Assembly: GCA_902515155.1 (NCBI GenBank)
Contig: CABXTT010000013.1
Span: 1 to 32,806, forward strand
Length of the DNA stretch: 32,806 nt
DNA from: an uncultured SAR86 cluster bacterium
GTDB lineage: Bacteria; Pseudomonadota; Gammaproteobacteria; Magnimaribacterales; D2472
Reading direction: 5' to 3'
The stretch's first letter is position 1; the number at the start of each line of letters is the position of its first letter. Below are positions 17,060-24,992 of this stretch, one piece after another. Under the pieces are notes generated by a model, which ran no database searches, was not told where the DNA came from, and worked only from the letters and a program-made list of their open reading frames with translations. A program made the translations under genes and the position numbers.

Positions 17060-18025
17060 TTAAATAATCCTTGCTTGAATTAAATCATGCATTGAAATAA
17101 TTCCAACATTTTTATCACCTTTCATTACAACTAAAGTGAAAATTTTATTTTTTTCCATTAATTCAGCTGCGTCAATTGCCAAGGTATTAAAATCTATTTT
17201 TTTAAATTTTTTTGTCATCACATCTCTTATCTTTGTCTTATTAATATCAATTTTTTCATTAAGACATCTTCTTAAGTCACCATCAGTAAAAATTCCAATA
17301 ACTTTTGATTTATTTTTTATTAAAGTTATTCCTAGATTTTTTTCTGTTATTTCTATTAATGCTTTTGACAATAATGTATTTTGACCAACGCTTGGAATAT
17401 CTTTGCCTTTATGCATTATGTGCTGAACTTGGGTTATGAGTTTTTTACCAAGCTTGCCAGCAGGATGAGAGCTAGCAAAATCAGTTTTTGTAAAACCTTT
17501 TGATTCAAGTAATGCTATTGCCAGAGCATCCCCAAATGCCAATGCAGATGTTGTAGATGAAGTTGGCGCAAGATTAAGAGGACATGCTTCCTTCTCTGAA
17601 TTAATTATAATAGGTATATCTGAAGACCTTGCAATAGTAGACTTTTTATTACTTGTTAGCGAAGCTATTTTGAATGAAAGTCTTTTGAGCGATGGAATTA
17701 TGTTAATAATTTCATCTGTTTCTCCCGAGTTAGAAATAAGCAAAACGATATCATTTTTATCTATTAAGCCCATATCTCCATGAGCAGCTTCAGTTGGATG
17801 AATAAAAATCGATCCAGTGCCTGTACTTGAAAGCGTAGCAGATATTTTCTGACCAATGTGGCCAGATTTTCCAACTCCCATGATAATAAATTTACCATCA
17901 TTAAAACGAACTTGATCACACAAAGACGTAAAATTTGTATCTAGTTGTTTAGATAGACTTTTTATTGCATCTGATTCTATTTTAAAAGTTCTTCTTGCAG
18001 ATGCTATATAGTTATATTTTTTCAT
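17060..18025 (-). CDS. kdsD: Arabinose-5-phosphate isomerase KdsD
   Basis: KdsD (321 aa) converts ribulose-5-phosphate to arabinose-5-phosphate, the first step of Kdo synthesis for lipopolysaccharide. The SIS domain (about 35-180) includes 'MGVGKSGHIGQKIS', 'FIHPTEAAHGDMG' and 'SNSGETDEI'. The likely catalytic set K53, E105, E146 and H187 sits at a constant offset of 6 from the E. coli residues I recall (59, 111, 152, 193). Two CBS motifs fill about 205-321, with 'GIFTDGDLRRCL'. Operon context kdsD-lptA-lptB-rpoN favours KdsD over the paralogue GutQ. The phosphatase gene kdsC, usually next, is missing. It is divergent from mlaC across 45 bases. Confidence 0.96.
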   Translation of the reverse strand: MKKYNYIASARRTFKIESDAIKSLSKQLDTNFTSLCDQVRFNDGKFIIMGVGKSGHIGQKISATLSSTGTGSIFIHPTEAAHGDMGLIDKNDIVLLISNSGETDEIINIIPSLKRLSFKIASLTSNKKSTIARSSDIPIIINSEKEACPLNLAPTSSTTSALAFGDALAIALLESKGFTKTDFASSHPAGKLGKKLITQVQHIMHKGKDIPSVGQNTLLSKALIEITEKNLGITLIKNKSKVIGIFTDGDLRRCLNEKIDINKTKIRDVMTKKFKKIDFNTLAIDAAELMEKNKIFTLVVMKGDKNVGIISMHDLIQARII

Positions 18026-18055
18026 AAATTTTCTGAATTTTTATTATCTTCTAAA

Positions 18056-18064
18056 TGATATAAT
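18056..18064 (+). promoter_or_regulatory. Extended -10 promoter of mlaC-ibaG-murA
   Basis: TGATATAAT (18056-18064) is a perfect -10 with the upstream TG extension. Six bases separate it from the mlaC ATG, so the seventh, the usual transcription start, is the A of the start codon. There is no Shine-Dalgarno sequence, so the mRNA is probably leaderless. No good -35 is seen, as is common with extended -10 promoters. Confidence 0.6.
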
Positions 18065-18070
18065 AGAACA

Positions 18071-18700
18071 ATGATAGCCTCTCATAAAAATTATTTTTTA
18101 ACTATTATTTTTCTTCTAGCATCTTTCGATGTTTTATCAGAAGATGATCCACATATTTTTATTGATCAAAATGCACAAATGATGGTTCAAGTTCTGATAG
18201 AAAATAAAGATCTTTTTAAAGAAAATAGAAATGAGTATGAAAATAAAATAAAAGAAATTTTTGAACCAATGATAGATTTTAAGAGAGTTGCAGCAAGTGT
18301 TATGGGAAAGAAGTACTATTTAGCCTCGACCTCAAATCAAAGAAATAATTTTGTAGAAATTTTCAAAGACTCTTTATTAGATACATATGCTGAAACCTTG
18401 GCTCAATGGGAAAATCAAGCCATAGAAACTATTTTTCCTGAGGAAGTTATATCAAATAACATTAAAAACATAGAAGTTAAGCAGATTTTGAATACGGGTA
18501 GTAGCAAGTATCCGATATCTTACAAACTTAGAAAAAATGATCAAAATTGGATGATTGTTAACATTATTGTAAATGGTGTTAATTTAGGTCTAACATTTAG
18601 AAATCAATTCCAGGCGCTCGCAAGTAATAATAACGGTGATATCAATCTTACTCTTGATGGGTGGGTTTCAGATGCAGGAGATGCGGGAATAAGTGGATAA
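18071..18700 (+). CDS. mlaC: Periplasmic phospholipid-binding protein MlaC
   Basis: MlaC (209 aa) shuttles phospholipids through the periplasm between outer-membrane MlaA and the inner-membrane MlaFEDB complex. A signal peptide is visible (about 1-23, hydrophobic 'YFLTIIFLLASF', cleavage near 'VLS-ED'). Family blocks are 'FEPMIDFKRVAASVMGKKYY' and 'FKDSLLDTYAETLAQW', and 'WMIVNIIVNGVNLGLTFRNQF' equivalents near 160-180 give the typical C-terminal signature. In relatives mlaF-mlaE-mlaD precede and mlaB follows; none is present here, so mlaC stands alone ahead of ibaG and murA. It ends 8 bases inside ibaG. Confidence 0.92.
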   Translation: MIASHKNYFLTIIFLLASFDVLSEDDPHIFIDQNAQMMVQVLIENKDLFKENRNEYENKIKEIFEPMIDFKRVAASVMGKKYYLASTSNQRNNFVEIFKDSLLDTYAETLAQWENQAIETIFPEEVISNNIKNIEVKQILNTGSSKYPISYKLRKNDQNWMIVNIIVNGVNLGLTFRNQFQALASNNNGDINLTLDGWVSDAGDAGISG

Positions 18701-18911
18701 GGAACTAATAAAAAAAATTATCAAAGAAGAGATACCTGATGCTCATTGCTCTTTTGATGGAGATTCGTGCAACTTTAAGTTAATTGTTTCATCAACTATT
18801 TTCAGAGATATGAATTTAATTGATCAACATAGAAAAGTATTGAGAACTCTTAAAGATAAATTTGAGTCAGGCGACTTGCATGCTCTAAGTCTGGAAACCA
18901 TAGCCATTTAA
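18693..18911 (+). CDS. ibaG: BolA-family protein IbaG
   Basis: A 72-residue BolA/IbaG protein (E. coli IbaG has 84). It begins with GTG at 18693, overlapping the mlaC stop by 8 bases; no ATG is available. The short BolA fold is visible: 'IKKIIKEEIPDAHCSFDGD', 'CNFKLIVSSTIF', and the C-terminal 'LHALSLETIAI' with the conserved His. These proteins bind monothiol glutaredoxin and [2Fe-2S] clusters and are linked to iron homeostasis and acid stress. It sits between mlaC and murA as in enterics and pseudomonads, with mlaB absent. Three bases separate it from murA. Confidence 0.92.
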   Translation: MDKELIKKIIKEEIPDAHCSFDGDSCNFKLIVSSTIFRDMNLIDQHRKVLRTLKDKFESGDLHALSLETIAI

Positions 18912-18914
18912 AAA

Positions 18915-20174
18915 ATGGAAAAACTATTAATTAAAGGTGGAAACTCATTACATGGAACAATAAATTGTTCAGGTGCTAAAAATGCTGCACTGCCTATGAT
19001 TGCAGCTACTATTCTTTGCAATGAAAAAATAACTCTAAAAAATTTACCTTATTTGCAAGATATTACTACTATGTTTGAATTGTTAGGATCAATGGGTGCA
19101 AATATTCTTTTAGATGAAAACATGAACTTTACAATATCCTCAAATGAGCTATTAGATACTGAAGCAAGATATGAGTTAGTTAAAACAATGAGAGCATCTA
19201 TATTAGTTTTAGGACCATTGGTTGCAAAATATGGAAAAGCAAGAATTGCTTTGCCTGGAGGTTGTGCGATTGGCTCTAGGCCAGTAAATTTTCATCTTGA
19301 TGCTTTGGAACAATTAGGCGCAAAGATAGAGCTCAAAAATGGCTATATTGAAGCAAGTGCAAAAGAATTAATTGGAACTAGTATTAAATTTGATGGAATT
19401 ACAGTTACAGGAACTGAAAATATAATGATGGCTGCATGCCTAGCCAAGGGAACTACCTCTTTAACAAATGTTGCTAAAGAGCCTGAAATAGAAGACCTGG
19501 CTGAATTTTTGAATGAAATGGGGGCAAAAATTAAAGGTGCAGGAACTGATAAAATTATTATTGAGGGTGTTTCTGAGCTTAAAGGAACTACTTTTAGCAT
19601 TCCAGCTGATAGGATTGAAGCTGCGACATATCTGGCTGCAGCTACAGTAACTCAAGGTAATATTTGCATCAAAGGCATTAATCCTAAAAGATTAAAAAAA
19701 GTGTTAGATAAGTTGGAAGAATCAGGTGCAGAAATATCATGTGATGAAAATTCAATATCATTATCTATGAGCAAACAAAAACCTAAACCTGTAGATATAA
19801 CAACGGCTCCCTTTCCTGAATTTCCAACAGATATGCAAGCTCAATTTTCAGTAATAAATGCTATAGCTGATGGAACATCAAATATTTATGAAACAGTATT
19901 TGAAAATAGATTTATGCATATTCAAGAATTAAATAGAATGGGATGTGATATTGAGGTCAATGGAAATCAAGCGATAGTAAAAGGCGTAAAAAACTTATAT
20001 GGAGCAGAAGTAATGGCTACTGATTTAAGAGCTTCTGCAAGTTTAATTCTTGCTGGTTTATGTGCCGAAGGCCAAACAATTGTAGATAGGATATATCACA
20101 TTGATAGAGGTTATGAGAGGATTGAAGAAAAGCTAAATTATTTAGGCGCAGATATTATCAGGTTGCCTAGTTAA
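18915..20174 (+). CDS. murA: UDP-N-acetylglucosamine 1-carboxyvinyltransferase MurA
   Basis: MurA (419 aa, exactly the usual size) transfers enolpyruvate from PEP to UDP-GlcNAc, the first committed step of peptidoglycan synthesis. Key motifs: 'CSGAKNAALPM' (18-28, with the catalytic Lys K22), the flexible loop 'ALPGGCAIGSRPVNFH' with catalytic C117 (fosfomycin target), 'TAPFPEFPTDMQAQF' and 'ATDLRASASLILAGL'. The loop Cys predicts fosfomycin sensitivity at the enzyme level. It is the last gene of the mlaC-ibaG-murA unit, and its 3' end overlaps convergent degS by 8 bases. Confidence 0.98.
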   Translation: MEKLLIKGGNSLHGTINCSGAKNAALPMIAATILCNEKITLKNLPYLQDITTMFELLGSMGANILLDENMNFTISSNELLDTEARYELVKTMRASILVLGPLVAKYGKARIALPGGCAIGSRPVNFHLDALEQLGAKIELKNGYIEASAKELIGTSIKFDGITVTGTENIMMAACLAKGTTSLTNVAKEPEIEDLAEFLNEMGAKIKGAGTDKIIIEGVSELKGTTFSIPADRIEAATYLAAATVTQGNICIKGINPKRLKKVLDKLEESGAEISCDENSISLSMSKQKPKPVDITTAPFPEFPTDMQAQFSVINAIADGTSNIYETVFENRFMHIQELNRMGCDIEVNGNQAIVKGVKNLYGAEVMATDLRASASLILAGLCAEGQTIVDRIYHIDRGYERIEEKLNYLGADIIRLPS

Positions 20175-21162
20175 CTTTTTTTATTTCGCTAGATATAATT
20201 TCGACAAATTTAAATTCTTTACTTGTTGTAAACAATTTCATTTTAATGTCATCACCTATAGCAGCAAATTTTAATGATTTAGTAAGATTGCCCCATGAAC
20301 TTTCACCTTCGTTTATTTCGATGATAATATCGCCAGCTCTTATACCTTTTTCATAAAGAGGACCAATTTCATCTATTTCTATTATCTGAAGACCGTTAAT
20401 TAACTTATTATTAAGATTAATTCTTATTGCTTTAACTCTAAAATTACCAATCCACATCGTTCTAATTTTTCCATACTTGATAAGCTCTGATGCTATTTGA
20501 ACAACTATGTTAGATGGTATAGCAAAACCAAGGCCTTGATATGCTCCTGTTTTTGAATATATTTTTGTATTTATTCCAATTAAATTACCACTTTCATTTA
20601 CTAAGGCTCCTCCAGAATTTCCTGGATTAATTGCAGCATCTGTTTGAATTAGTCTTAAGTAGGGATTTCCATAATCTCTTCCAGTAGCACTTATGATTCC
20701 ACTAGATACTGATATACCAATACCATATGGGTTTCCAATGGCTAAAACCTTATCCCCTGTCTTTAATGAAGAACTATCAGCTATATTAATTTGAGTAAGT
20801 AATGAATCACTTTTAATCTTAAGAACTGCAATATCAGCATTACTATCAGTGCCTATTGTCTTAGCTTCGTATTCCTCACCATTACTCAATCTAGCTATAA
20901 TTTTTTGTCTACCGGATATGATATGAAAATTAGTTACTATATATCCATCAGATGAAAAAATAACTCCGGATCCAACACCATTAGATTTATTAGAAAAGGA
21001 CCGATTGTTTGTATATGAATAAATCGTTACAACTGAAGAAATAGATTTTTCAGATGCTGATACAAATTTATTGTTATCATAAGAAAGATAAAGCCAAGTA
21101 AAAAACATAGTTATTGAAATAACTAAAAAATAGCTTATTTTGATTGCTTGAAAAATTTTCAT
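20167..21162 (-). CDS. degS: DegS/AlgW-type membrane-anchored periplasmic serine protease
   Basis: A 331-residue trypsin-like HtrA protease with one N-terminal membrane anchor (about 9-27) and one PDZ domain (about 225-315), the layout of DegS/AlgW rather than DegP with two PDZ domains. The catalytic triad is H80 ('TNFHII'), D110 ('ADIAVLKI') and S183 ('NPGNSGGAL'). The L3/LD region 'RLIQTDAAINPGNSGG' is conserved. In relatives it senses outer-membrane protein C-termini and cuts RseA/MucA to release sigma-E; neither partner gene is in the window. Its start codon lies only 7 bases from that of divergent zapE. No Shine-Dalgarno is visible. Confidence 0.93.
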   Translation of the reverse strand: MKIFQAIKISYFLVISITMFFTWLYLSYDNNKFVSASEKSISSVVTIYSYTNNRSFSNKSNGVGSGVIFSSDGYIVTNFHIISGRQKIIARLSNGEEYEAKTIGTDSNADIAVLKIKSDSLLTQINIADSSSLKTGDKVLAIGNPYGIGISVSSGIISATGRDYGNPYLRLIQTDAAINPGNSGGALVNESGNLIGINTKIYSKTGAYQGLGFAIPSNIVVQIASELIKYGKIRTMWIGNFRVKAIRINLNNKLINGLQIIEIDEIGPLYEKGIRAGDIIIEINEGESSWGNLTKSLKFAAIGDDIKMKLFTTSKEFKFVEIISSEIKKVN

Positions 21163-21169
21163 AATAATA

Positions 21170-22204
21170 ATGATTCAAAATATCATCGATGAACTCAAAA
21201 ACCAAGGAATTGAACTAGATGCAGTTCAATTAGAGCTATTAAAGTATTTAAATGATTCTTTTAAAAAAAATTCAAATTTTTTAGCTAATTTTACAAAAAA
21301 AAATATAAATAAGAGTTTTTATATATGGGGTGACGTAGGCAGAGGCAAGACTTTAATTACGAATGAGTTTATTAAAAAAATTGAATTAGAAAAAAGAGTT
21401 TTTCACTATATCGATTTTATGCAGGATATTCATGAATCTCTCTCAAAGCTTGCTGGAAAAAAAAATCCAATAGACGAGATTGCAAAATCTTTAAATAAAA
21501 AATATAGGATTATTTTTATAGATGAGTTTCAAGTAGAAGATGTTGCTGATGCTATGATAATAGGAAACTTATTAAATCAACTTATTCAATATGGGATGTT
21601 AATATTTCTCACTTCAAATGCCCACCCTAACAATTTATATAAAAATGGGTTGCAACGGCAAAAATTTATGAATTCAATGGCAAATATTAAAAATTCAATG
21701 AGTATTTATGAATTAAAAGGAGAAAAAGATTATAGAACTAGAAGTATATATAAAGTTAATAATGAAGCAGCAAAAAGTTTTAGTGATAATGATATTTTAG
21801 ATCTTATAAAAAATAATTTTCAAATTAATACTCCATTCAAAAATACTTTAAAGGTGAATTCTAGAGAGTTTAAATGCAATTTATGTAGCAAAGATATTTT
21901 ATGGGTTTCATTTAGTAATTTTTTTAGTCAACCAACTGGATCAAAAGATTTTAAAGAAATATGCAAATATATAGACTGGATTTTTGTAAATGATTTTAAA
22001 AAATGTAATGAAAATCATGAAGATATAATTAGAAGGTTTATTTCCTTCATCGATATTTGTTACAGAGAAAACATCAAAGTGAAATTCTTCATCAATAATT
22101 ATGAATTAGATCACATTTATTCAGGAACTAATTTACAAATTTTATGGAATAGATGTCTTAGCAGACTGCACGAAATGCAAACAATAGAGTATTTAGAAAG
22201 GTAA
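21170..22204 (+). CDS. zapE: Cell division ATPase ZapE (AFG1 family)
   Basis: A 344-residue AFG1-type P-loop ATPase. Walker A is 'GDVGRGKT' (54-61) and Walker B 'IIFIDEF' (D118, E119), followed by 'QVEDVADAMIIGNLLNQL' and 'TSNAHPNNLYKNGLQRQKF', the signature of ZapE. E. coli ZapE acts at the Z-ring late in division and under low oxygen; the mitochondrial homologue helps degrade respiratory subunits. It stands alone, divergent from degS and 79 bases before rplM, as in pseudomonads where petABC is also nearby. The start is crowded by degS, so the promoter must lie within degS. Confidence 0.94.
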   Translation: MIQNIIDELKNQGIELDAVQLELLKYLNDSFKKNSNFLANFTKKNINKSFYIWGDVGRGKTLITNEFIKKIELEKRVFHYIDFMQDIHESLSKLAGKKNPIDEIAKSLNKKYRIIFIDEFQVEDVADAMIIGNLLNQLIQYGMLIFLTSNAHPNNLYKNGLQRQKFMNSMANIKNSMSIYELKGEKDYRTRSIYKVNNEAAKSFSDNDILDLIKNNFQINTPFKNTLKVNSREFKCNLCSKDILWVSFSNFFSQPTGSKDFKEICKYIDWIFVNDFKKCNENHEDIIRRFISFIDICYRENIKVKFFINNYELDHIYSGTNLQILWNRCLSRLHEMQTIEYLER

Positions 22205-22231
22205 TTTTTTTAAATATTATTAGCTAAAATA

Positions 22232-22260
22232 TTGCTAATTTCCCCTCTAAACATTAATAT
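22232..22260 (+). promoter_or_regulatory. Candidate promoter of rplM-rpsI
   Basis: TTGCTA (22232-22237), a 17-base spacer and TAATAT (22255-22260), each 4 of 6 consensus. The start of transcription would be near 22267, giving a leader of about 17 bases. The fit is moderate. Confidence 0.35.
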
Positions 22261-22283
22261 TCGCATCTTACTAAAATATGATT

Positions 22284-22718
22284 ATGAAAACGTTCTCACT
22301 TAAAAAAGAAAATGTAGATAGACAGTGGTATGTCATAGATGCATCAGACAAAGTTCTTGGAAGGGTTGCAACAAAAATTGCTGACCGAATTAGGGGCAAA
22401 GATAAACCAACCTTCACACCACACACTGATGGCGGGGATTATGTTGTAGTTATTAATGCTGAAAAAATAAAAGTTACCGGCGCAAAATTTACAGATAAAA
22501 AATACTATTCACATTCTTTATATCCAGGCGGTTTAAAAACTAAAACTTTCAAGGAAATGAATGAAAAATTTCCAGAGAGAGTAATAGAAGAGGCTGTTAA
22601 GGGAATGCTTCCTAAAAACAAGTTAGGTAAATCGATGATAAAAAAACTAAAAGTGTTTAGTGGCCCTAATCATCAGCACGAATCACAGCAACCAATAGAA
22701 TGGAATCCAAAAATATGA
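22284..22718 (+). CDS. rplM: 50S ribosomal protein L13
   Basis: L13 (144 aa from this start; E. coli 142). '[20 protein letters not shown]' aligns directly with the E. coli N-terminus, so I use ATG 22284 rather than the ATG two codons upstream at 22278. Conserved blocks '[15 protein letters not shown]', '[16 protein letters not shown]', '[13 protein letters not shown]' and '[14 protein letters not shown]' are intact. L13 is an early assembly protein of the large subunit. It overlaps rpsI by 4 bases, the universal rplM-rpsI pair. No clear Shine-Dalgarno sequence precedes it. Confidence 0.98.
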   Translation: MKTFSLKKENVDRQWYVIDASDKVLGRVATKIADRIRGKDKPTFTPHTDGGDYVVVINAEKIKVTGAKFTDKKYYSHSLYPGGLKTKTFKEMNEKFPERVIEEAVKGMLPKNKLGKSMIKKLKVFSGPNHQHESQQPIEWNPKI

Positions 22719-23107
22719 CATCAGAAATTCACTACGCTACAGGCAGAAGAAAAACTTCATCTGCAAGAATATATCTCTCATCTGGTAAAGGTGAAATAGT
22801 TGTTAATGATAAAAAATTAGATGTTTATTTCGGGCGAAAAGTAGCTCAAATGTTAGTAATGCAGCCAATAGAAATGACAGAACTTTCTGGAAAGCTTGAC
22901 ATTAAAATCAAGGTAAAAGGCGGTGGTAGTTTTGGACAAGCCGGGGCCATAAGACACGGCATTTCTAGAGCTCTTATTTCTTATGATGAAGAATTAAGAC
23001 CTCAACTTAAAAAAGCCGGGCTTCTCACGAGAGACCCTAGAAAAGTAGAGAGAAAAAAACCTGGCTTAGTTAAAGCTAGAAAAAGTAAACAATTCTCTAA
23101 ACGTTAA
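22715..23107 (+). CDS. rpsI: 30S ribosomal protein S9
   Basis: S9 (130 aa, the same length as E. coli). I start it at ATG 22715, which overlaps the rplM stop as ATGA and yields an N-terminus ('[20 protein letters not shown]') aligned with other S9 proteins; an upstream in-frame ATG at 22700 would add five unconserved residues inside rplM. The body shows '[20 protein letters not shown]' and the C-terminal '[11 protein letters not shown]', whose last Lys-Arg reaches the P-site tRNA. Confidence 0.98.
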   Translation: MTSEIHYATGRRKTSSARIYLSSGKGEIVVNDKKLDVYFGRKVAQMLVMQPIEMTELSGKLDIKIKVKGGGSFGQAGAIRHGISRALISYDEELRPQLKKAGLLTRDPRKVERKKPGLVKARKSKQFSKR

Positions 23108-23136
23108 TTTTTTCCAAATTTTTTCCTAAAAATTAG

Positions 23137-23145
23137 TGGTATAAT
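23137..23145 (+). promoter_or_regulatory. Extended -10 promoter of petABC
   Basis: TGGTATAAT (23137-23145) is a perfect -10 with TG extension between rpsI and petA. Transcription would begin near 23152, with a leader of about 38 bases that contains AAAGGG (23181-23186) just before the petA ATG. No clear -35. Confidence 0.55.
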
Positions 23146-23189
23146 CTGCTAGTTTTTTATTAGTACATATTCAAGCACACAAAGGGCTA

Positions 23190-23774
23190 ATGCAAGAAAA
23201 AGACAATACAAGAAGAAAGGTTTTAATCGGTTTAACTAGTGCAGTTACTTTGTCTGGAATTCCTTTTGCAGCTACTCCATTCATAGCGGCATGGAACCCT
23301 AGCGCAAGAGCAAAAGCTGCAGGAGCATCTGTAAAACTTGATGTTTCAAAAATGATGTATGGACAACAAATCCAGGTTGCTTGGAGAAAACAACCCGTAT
23401 TTATTATTAGGCATACAGAGGAAAGTCTTAAAAGTTTAGAGACAACAGTTCCAAAACTGGCTGACCCGAATTCAGAACAAATTGAGGAGCTTTATAGAGG
23501 CATGAACGCTACGAGATCTAAAAGTGAAGAATATACTGTAATTGCTGGTGTTTGCACTCATTTAGGGTGCTCGCCTAAATATCATCCTGAAGTAGAGCCG
23601 AAGCCTTGGGATGCAACGTGGGCTGGTGGCTTTTTTTGTCCATGCCATGGATCTATGTTTGATATGGTTGGTAGAGTTTTTAAAGGAGTTCCAGCTCCTA
23701 CAAACTTACCTGTGCCGCCACATTTTTTTAAGGGAAGTATTTTAACTATCGGTGAAGACGGAGGAAACGCATAA
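23190..23774 (+). CDS. petA: Ubiquinol-cytochrome c reductase Rieske iron-sulfur subunit
   Basis: PetA (194 aa) carries the [2Fe-2S] cluster that takes the first electron from ubiquinol in the cytochrome bc1 complex. A twin-arginine signal/anchor is visible ('NTRRKVLIGLTSAVTLSG', 6-23), implying folded export by Tat. Cluster ligands are C122 and H124 in 'CTHLGC' and C150 and H153 in 'CPCHGS', with the stabilising disulfide C127-C152. The insertion 'SPKYHPEVEPKPWDATWAGG' between them is usual for proteobacterial Rieske proteins. It begins petABC; petB starts right after its stop, with GGAGGA in the petA end as ribosome site. Confidence 0.97.
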   Translation: MQEKDNTRRKVLIGLTSAVTLSGIPFAATPFIAAWNPSARAKAAGASVKLDVSKMMYGQQIQVAWRKQPVFIIRHTEESLKSLETTVPKLADPNSEQIEELYRGMNATRSKSEEYTVIAGVCTHLGCSPKYHPEVEPKPWDATWAGGFFCPCHGSMFDMVGRVFKGVPAPTNLPVPPHFFKGSILTIGEDGGNA

Positions 23775-24992
23775 ATGAGTGAAGTAATAGGAAAGATGTT
23801 TGGCTGGTTTAATAGTAGGCTGCCAATTGTAAATACTTTTGAAAGACATTTGTCTAAACATCCTGTTCCCTCAAAGGTTAATTTTTGGTATTTGTTTGGA
23901 GCTCTAGCTTCAGTAGTTTTAATTATTCAAATTGTTTCAGGAATTTGGTTAATAATGCCTTACTCTAATACTGAAGAAGAAGCTTTCTCATCAATTGAAT
24001 ACATTATGAGAGATGTCGACTATGGTTGGGTTGTTAGGTATATGCATACGACTGGTGCATCCATGTTCTTTGCAGTTGTTTATCTTCATATGTTTCGTGG
24101 TTTGCTTTATGGCTCATATCAAAAACCAAAGGAATTAGTCTGGATTTTTGGTTGTGCTATATATTTAGCAATGATGGCCGAAGGTTTTCTTGGATACGTA
24201 TTGCCCTATGGTCAAATGTCTTATTGGGGTGCTCAGGTAATTATTTCTCTTTTTGGTGCTATACCGTACATTGGGGAATCTCTCGAACTCTGGGTAAGAG
24301 GTGATTACTATATTTCAGGCATTACAGTTTCAAGATTTTTTGCTCTTCATGTCGTTGCATTACCCTTAGTTTTAATTGCTTTGGTCTTTCTTCATCTGGT
24401 TGCTTTGCATGAGGTTGGTGCTGGAAACCCAGAAGGAGTGGATATTGAAGAATTTTTAGATGATGACGGCGTGCCTTTAGACAGTGTTCCCTTTTTTCCA
24501 TATAAAGTTTTGAATGCATTAGTTGGAATTGGAGTATTTATGACTGTTTTTGCAATTATTATGTTTTTCTTCCCTGAAGGAGGAGGGTACTTTATTGAAA
24601 TGGCTAATTTTGAAGAAGCTAACCCTTTAGTAACACCTGAACATATTGCACCTGTTTGGTATTACTCGCCATATTATGCAATGTTAAGAGCAGTTCCAGA
24701 TAAATTAGGTGGATTAATAGTAATGGGTTCAGCTGTTGCAATTTTGTTCGTTGTCCCGTGGCTTGATAAAAGTAAAGCAGCATCAATAAGATATAAAGGT
24801 ACCTATAGTAAATTAGCAATAACGTTGTTTGCAATTAGCTTCTTAACTCTTGGATATCTAGGAACCGTTGGCGTAACTGAAGTGAGGAAAACAATGAGTG
24901 TGATATGTACATTCATATATTTTAGTTTTTTCCTACTCATGCCTATATATACAAAATATGAGAAAACAAAAGAAGTGCCCAAAAGATTATGA
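23775..24992 (+). CDS. petB: Ubiquinol-cytochrome c reductase cytochrome b subunit
   Basis: Cytochrome b (405 aa) houses both quinone sites and hemes bL and bH, with about eight membrane helices. Heme ligands are H91 and H105 (14 apart) and H192 and H207 (15 apart; the mitochondrial type has 14 here). The Qo-site loop reads 'TPEHIAPVWYYSPYYAMLRA', with PVW in place of the PEW of mitochondria and alphaproteobacteria; as I recall PVW is common in gammaproteobacteria. 'WGAQVIISLFGAIPYIG' marks the cd1 helix. The ATG follows the petA stop directly, and petC overlaps by 4 bases (ATGA). Confidence 0.97.
   Translation: MSEVIGKMFGWFNSRLPIVNTFERHLSKHPVPSKVNFWYLFGALASVVLIIQIVSGIWLIMPYSNTEEEAFSSIEYIMRDVDYGWVVRYMHTTGASMFFAVVYLHMFRGLLYGSYQKPKELVWIFGCAIYLAMMAEGFLGYVLPYGQMSYWGAQVIISLFGAIPYIGESLELWVRGDYYISGITVSRFFALHVVALPLVLIALVFLHLVALHEVGAGNPEGVDIEEFLDDDGVPLDSVPFFPYKVLNALVGIGVFMTVFAIIMFFFPEGGGYFIEMANFEEANPLVTPEHIAPVWYYSPYYAMLRAVPDKLGGLIVMGSAVAILFVVPWLDKSKAASIRYKGTYSKLAITLFAISFLTLGYLGTVGVTEVRKTMSVICTFIYFSFFLLMPIYTKYEKTKEVPKRL

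Noticed and set aside
17060-18025. SIS-CBS protein as GutQ
   Set aside because: GutQ has the same fold, but the direct link to lptA-lptB-rpoN and divergence from mlaC indicate KdsD.
22278-22283. Alternative first ATG for rplM (and likewise 22700 for rpsI, TTG 6742 for gatB)
   Set aside because: In each case the next start aligns with the conserved N-terminus of the family and, for rpsI and gatB, gives a typical stop-start overlap.
24322-24519. Open frames opposite petB, gatA (7554-7811), ftsZ (29505-29786, 29845-30093) and others
   Set aside because: They are antisense to strongly conserved genes, have no ribosome site, and their products have biased, low-complexity composition without family features.
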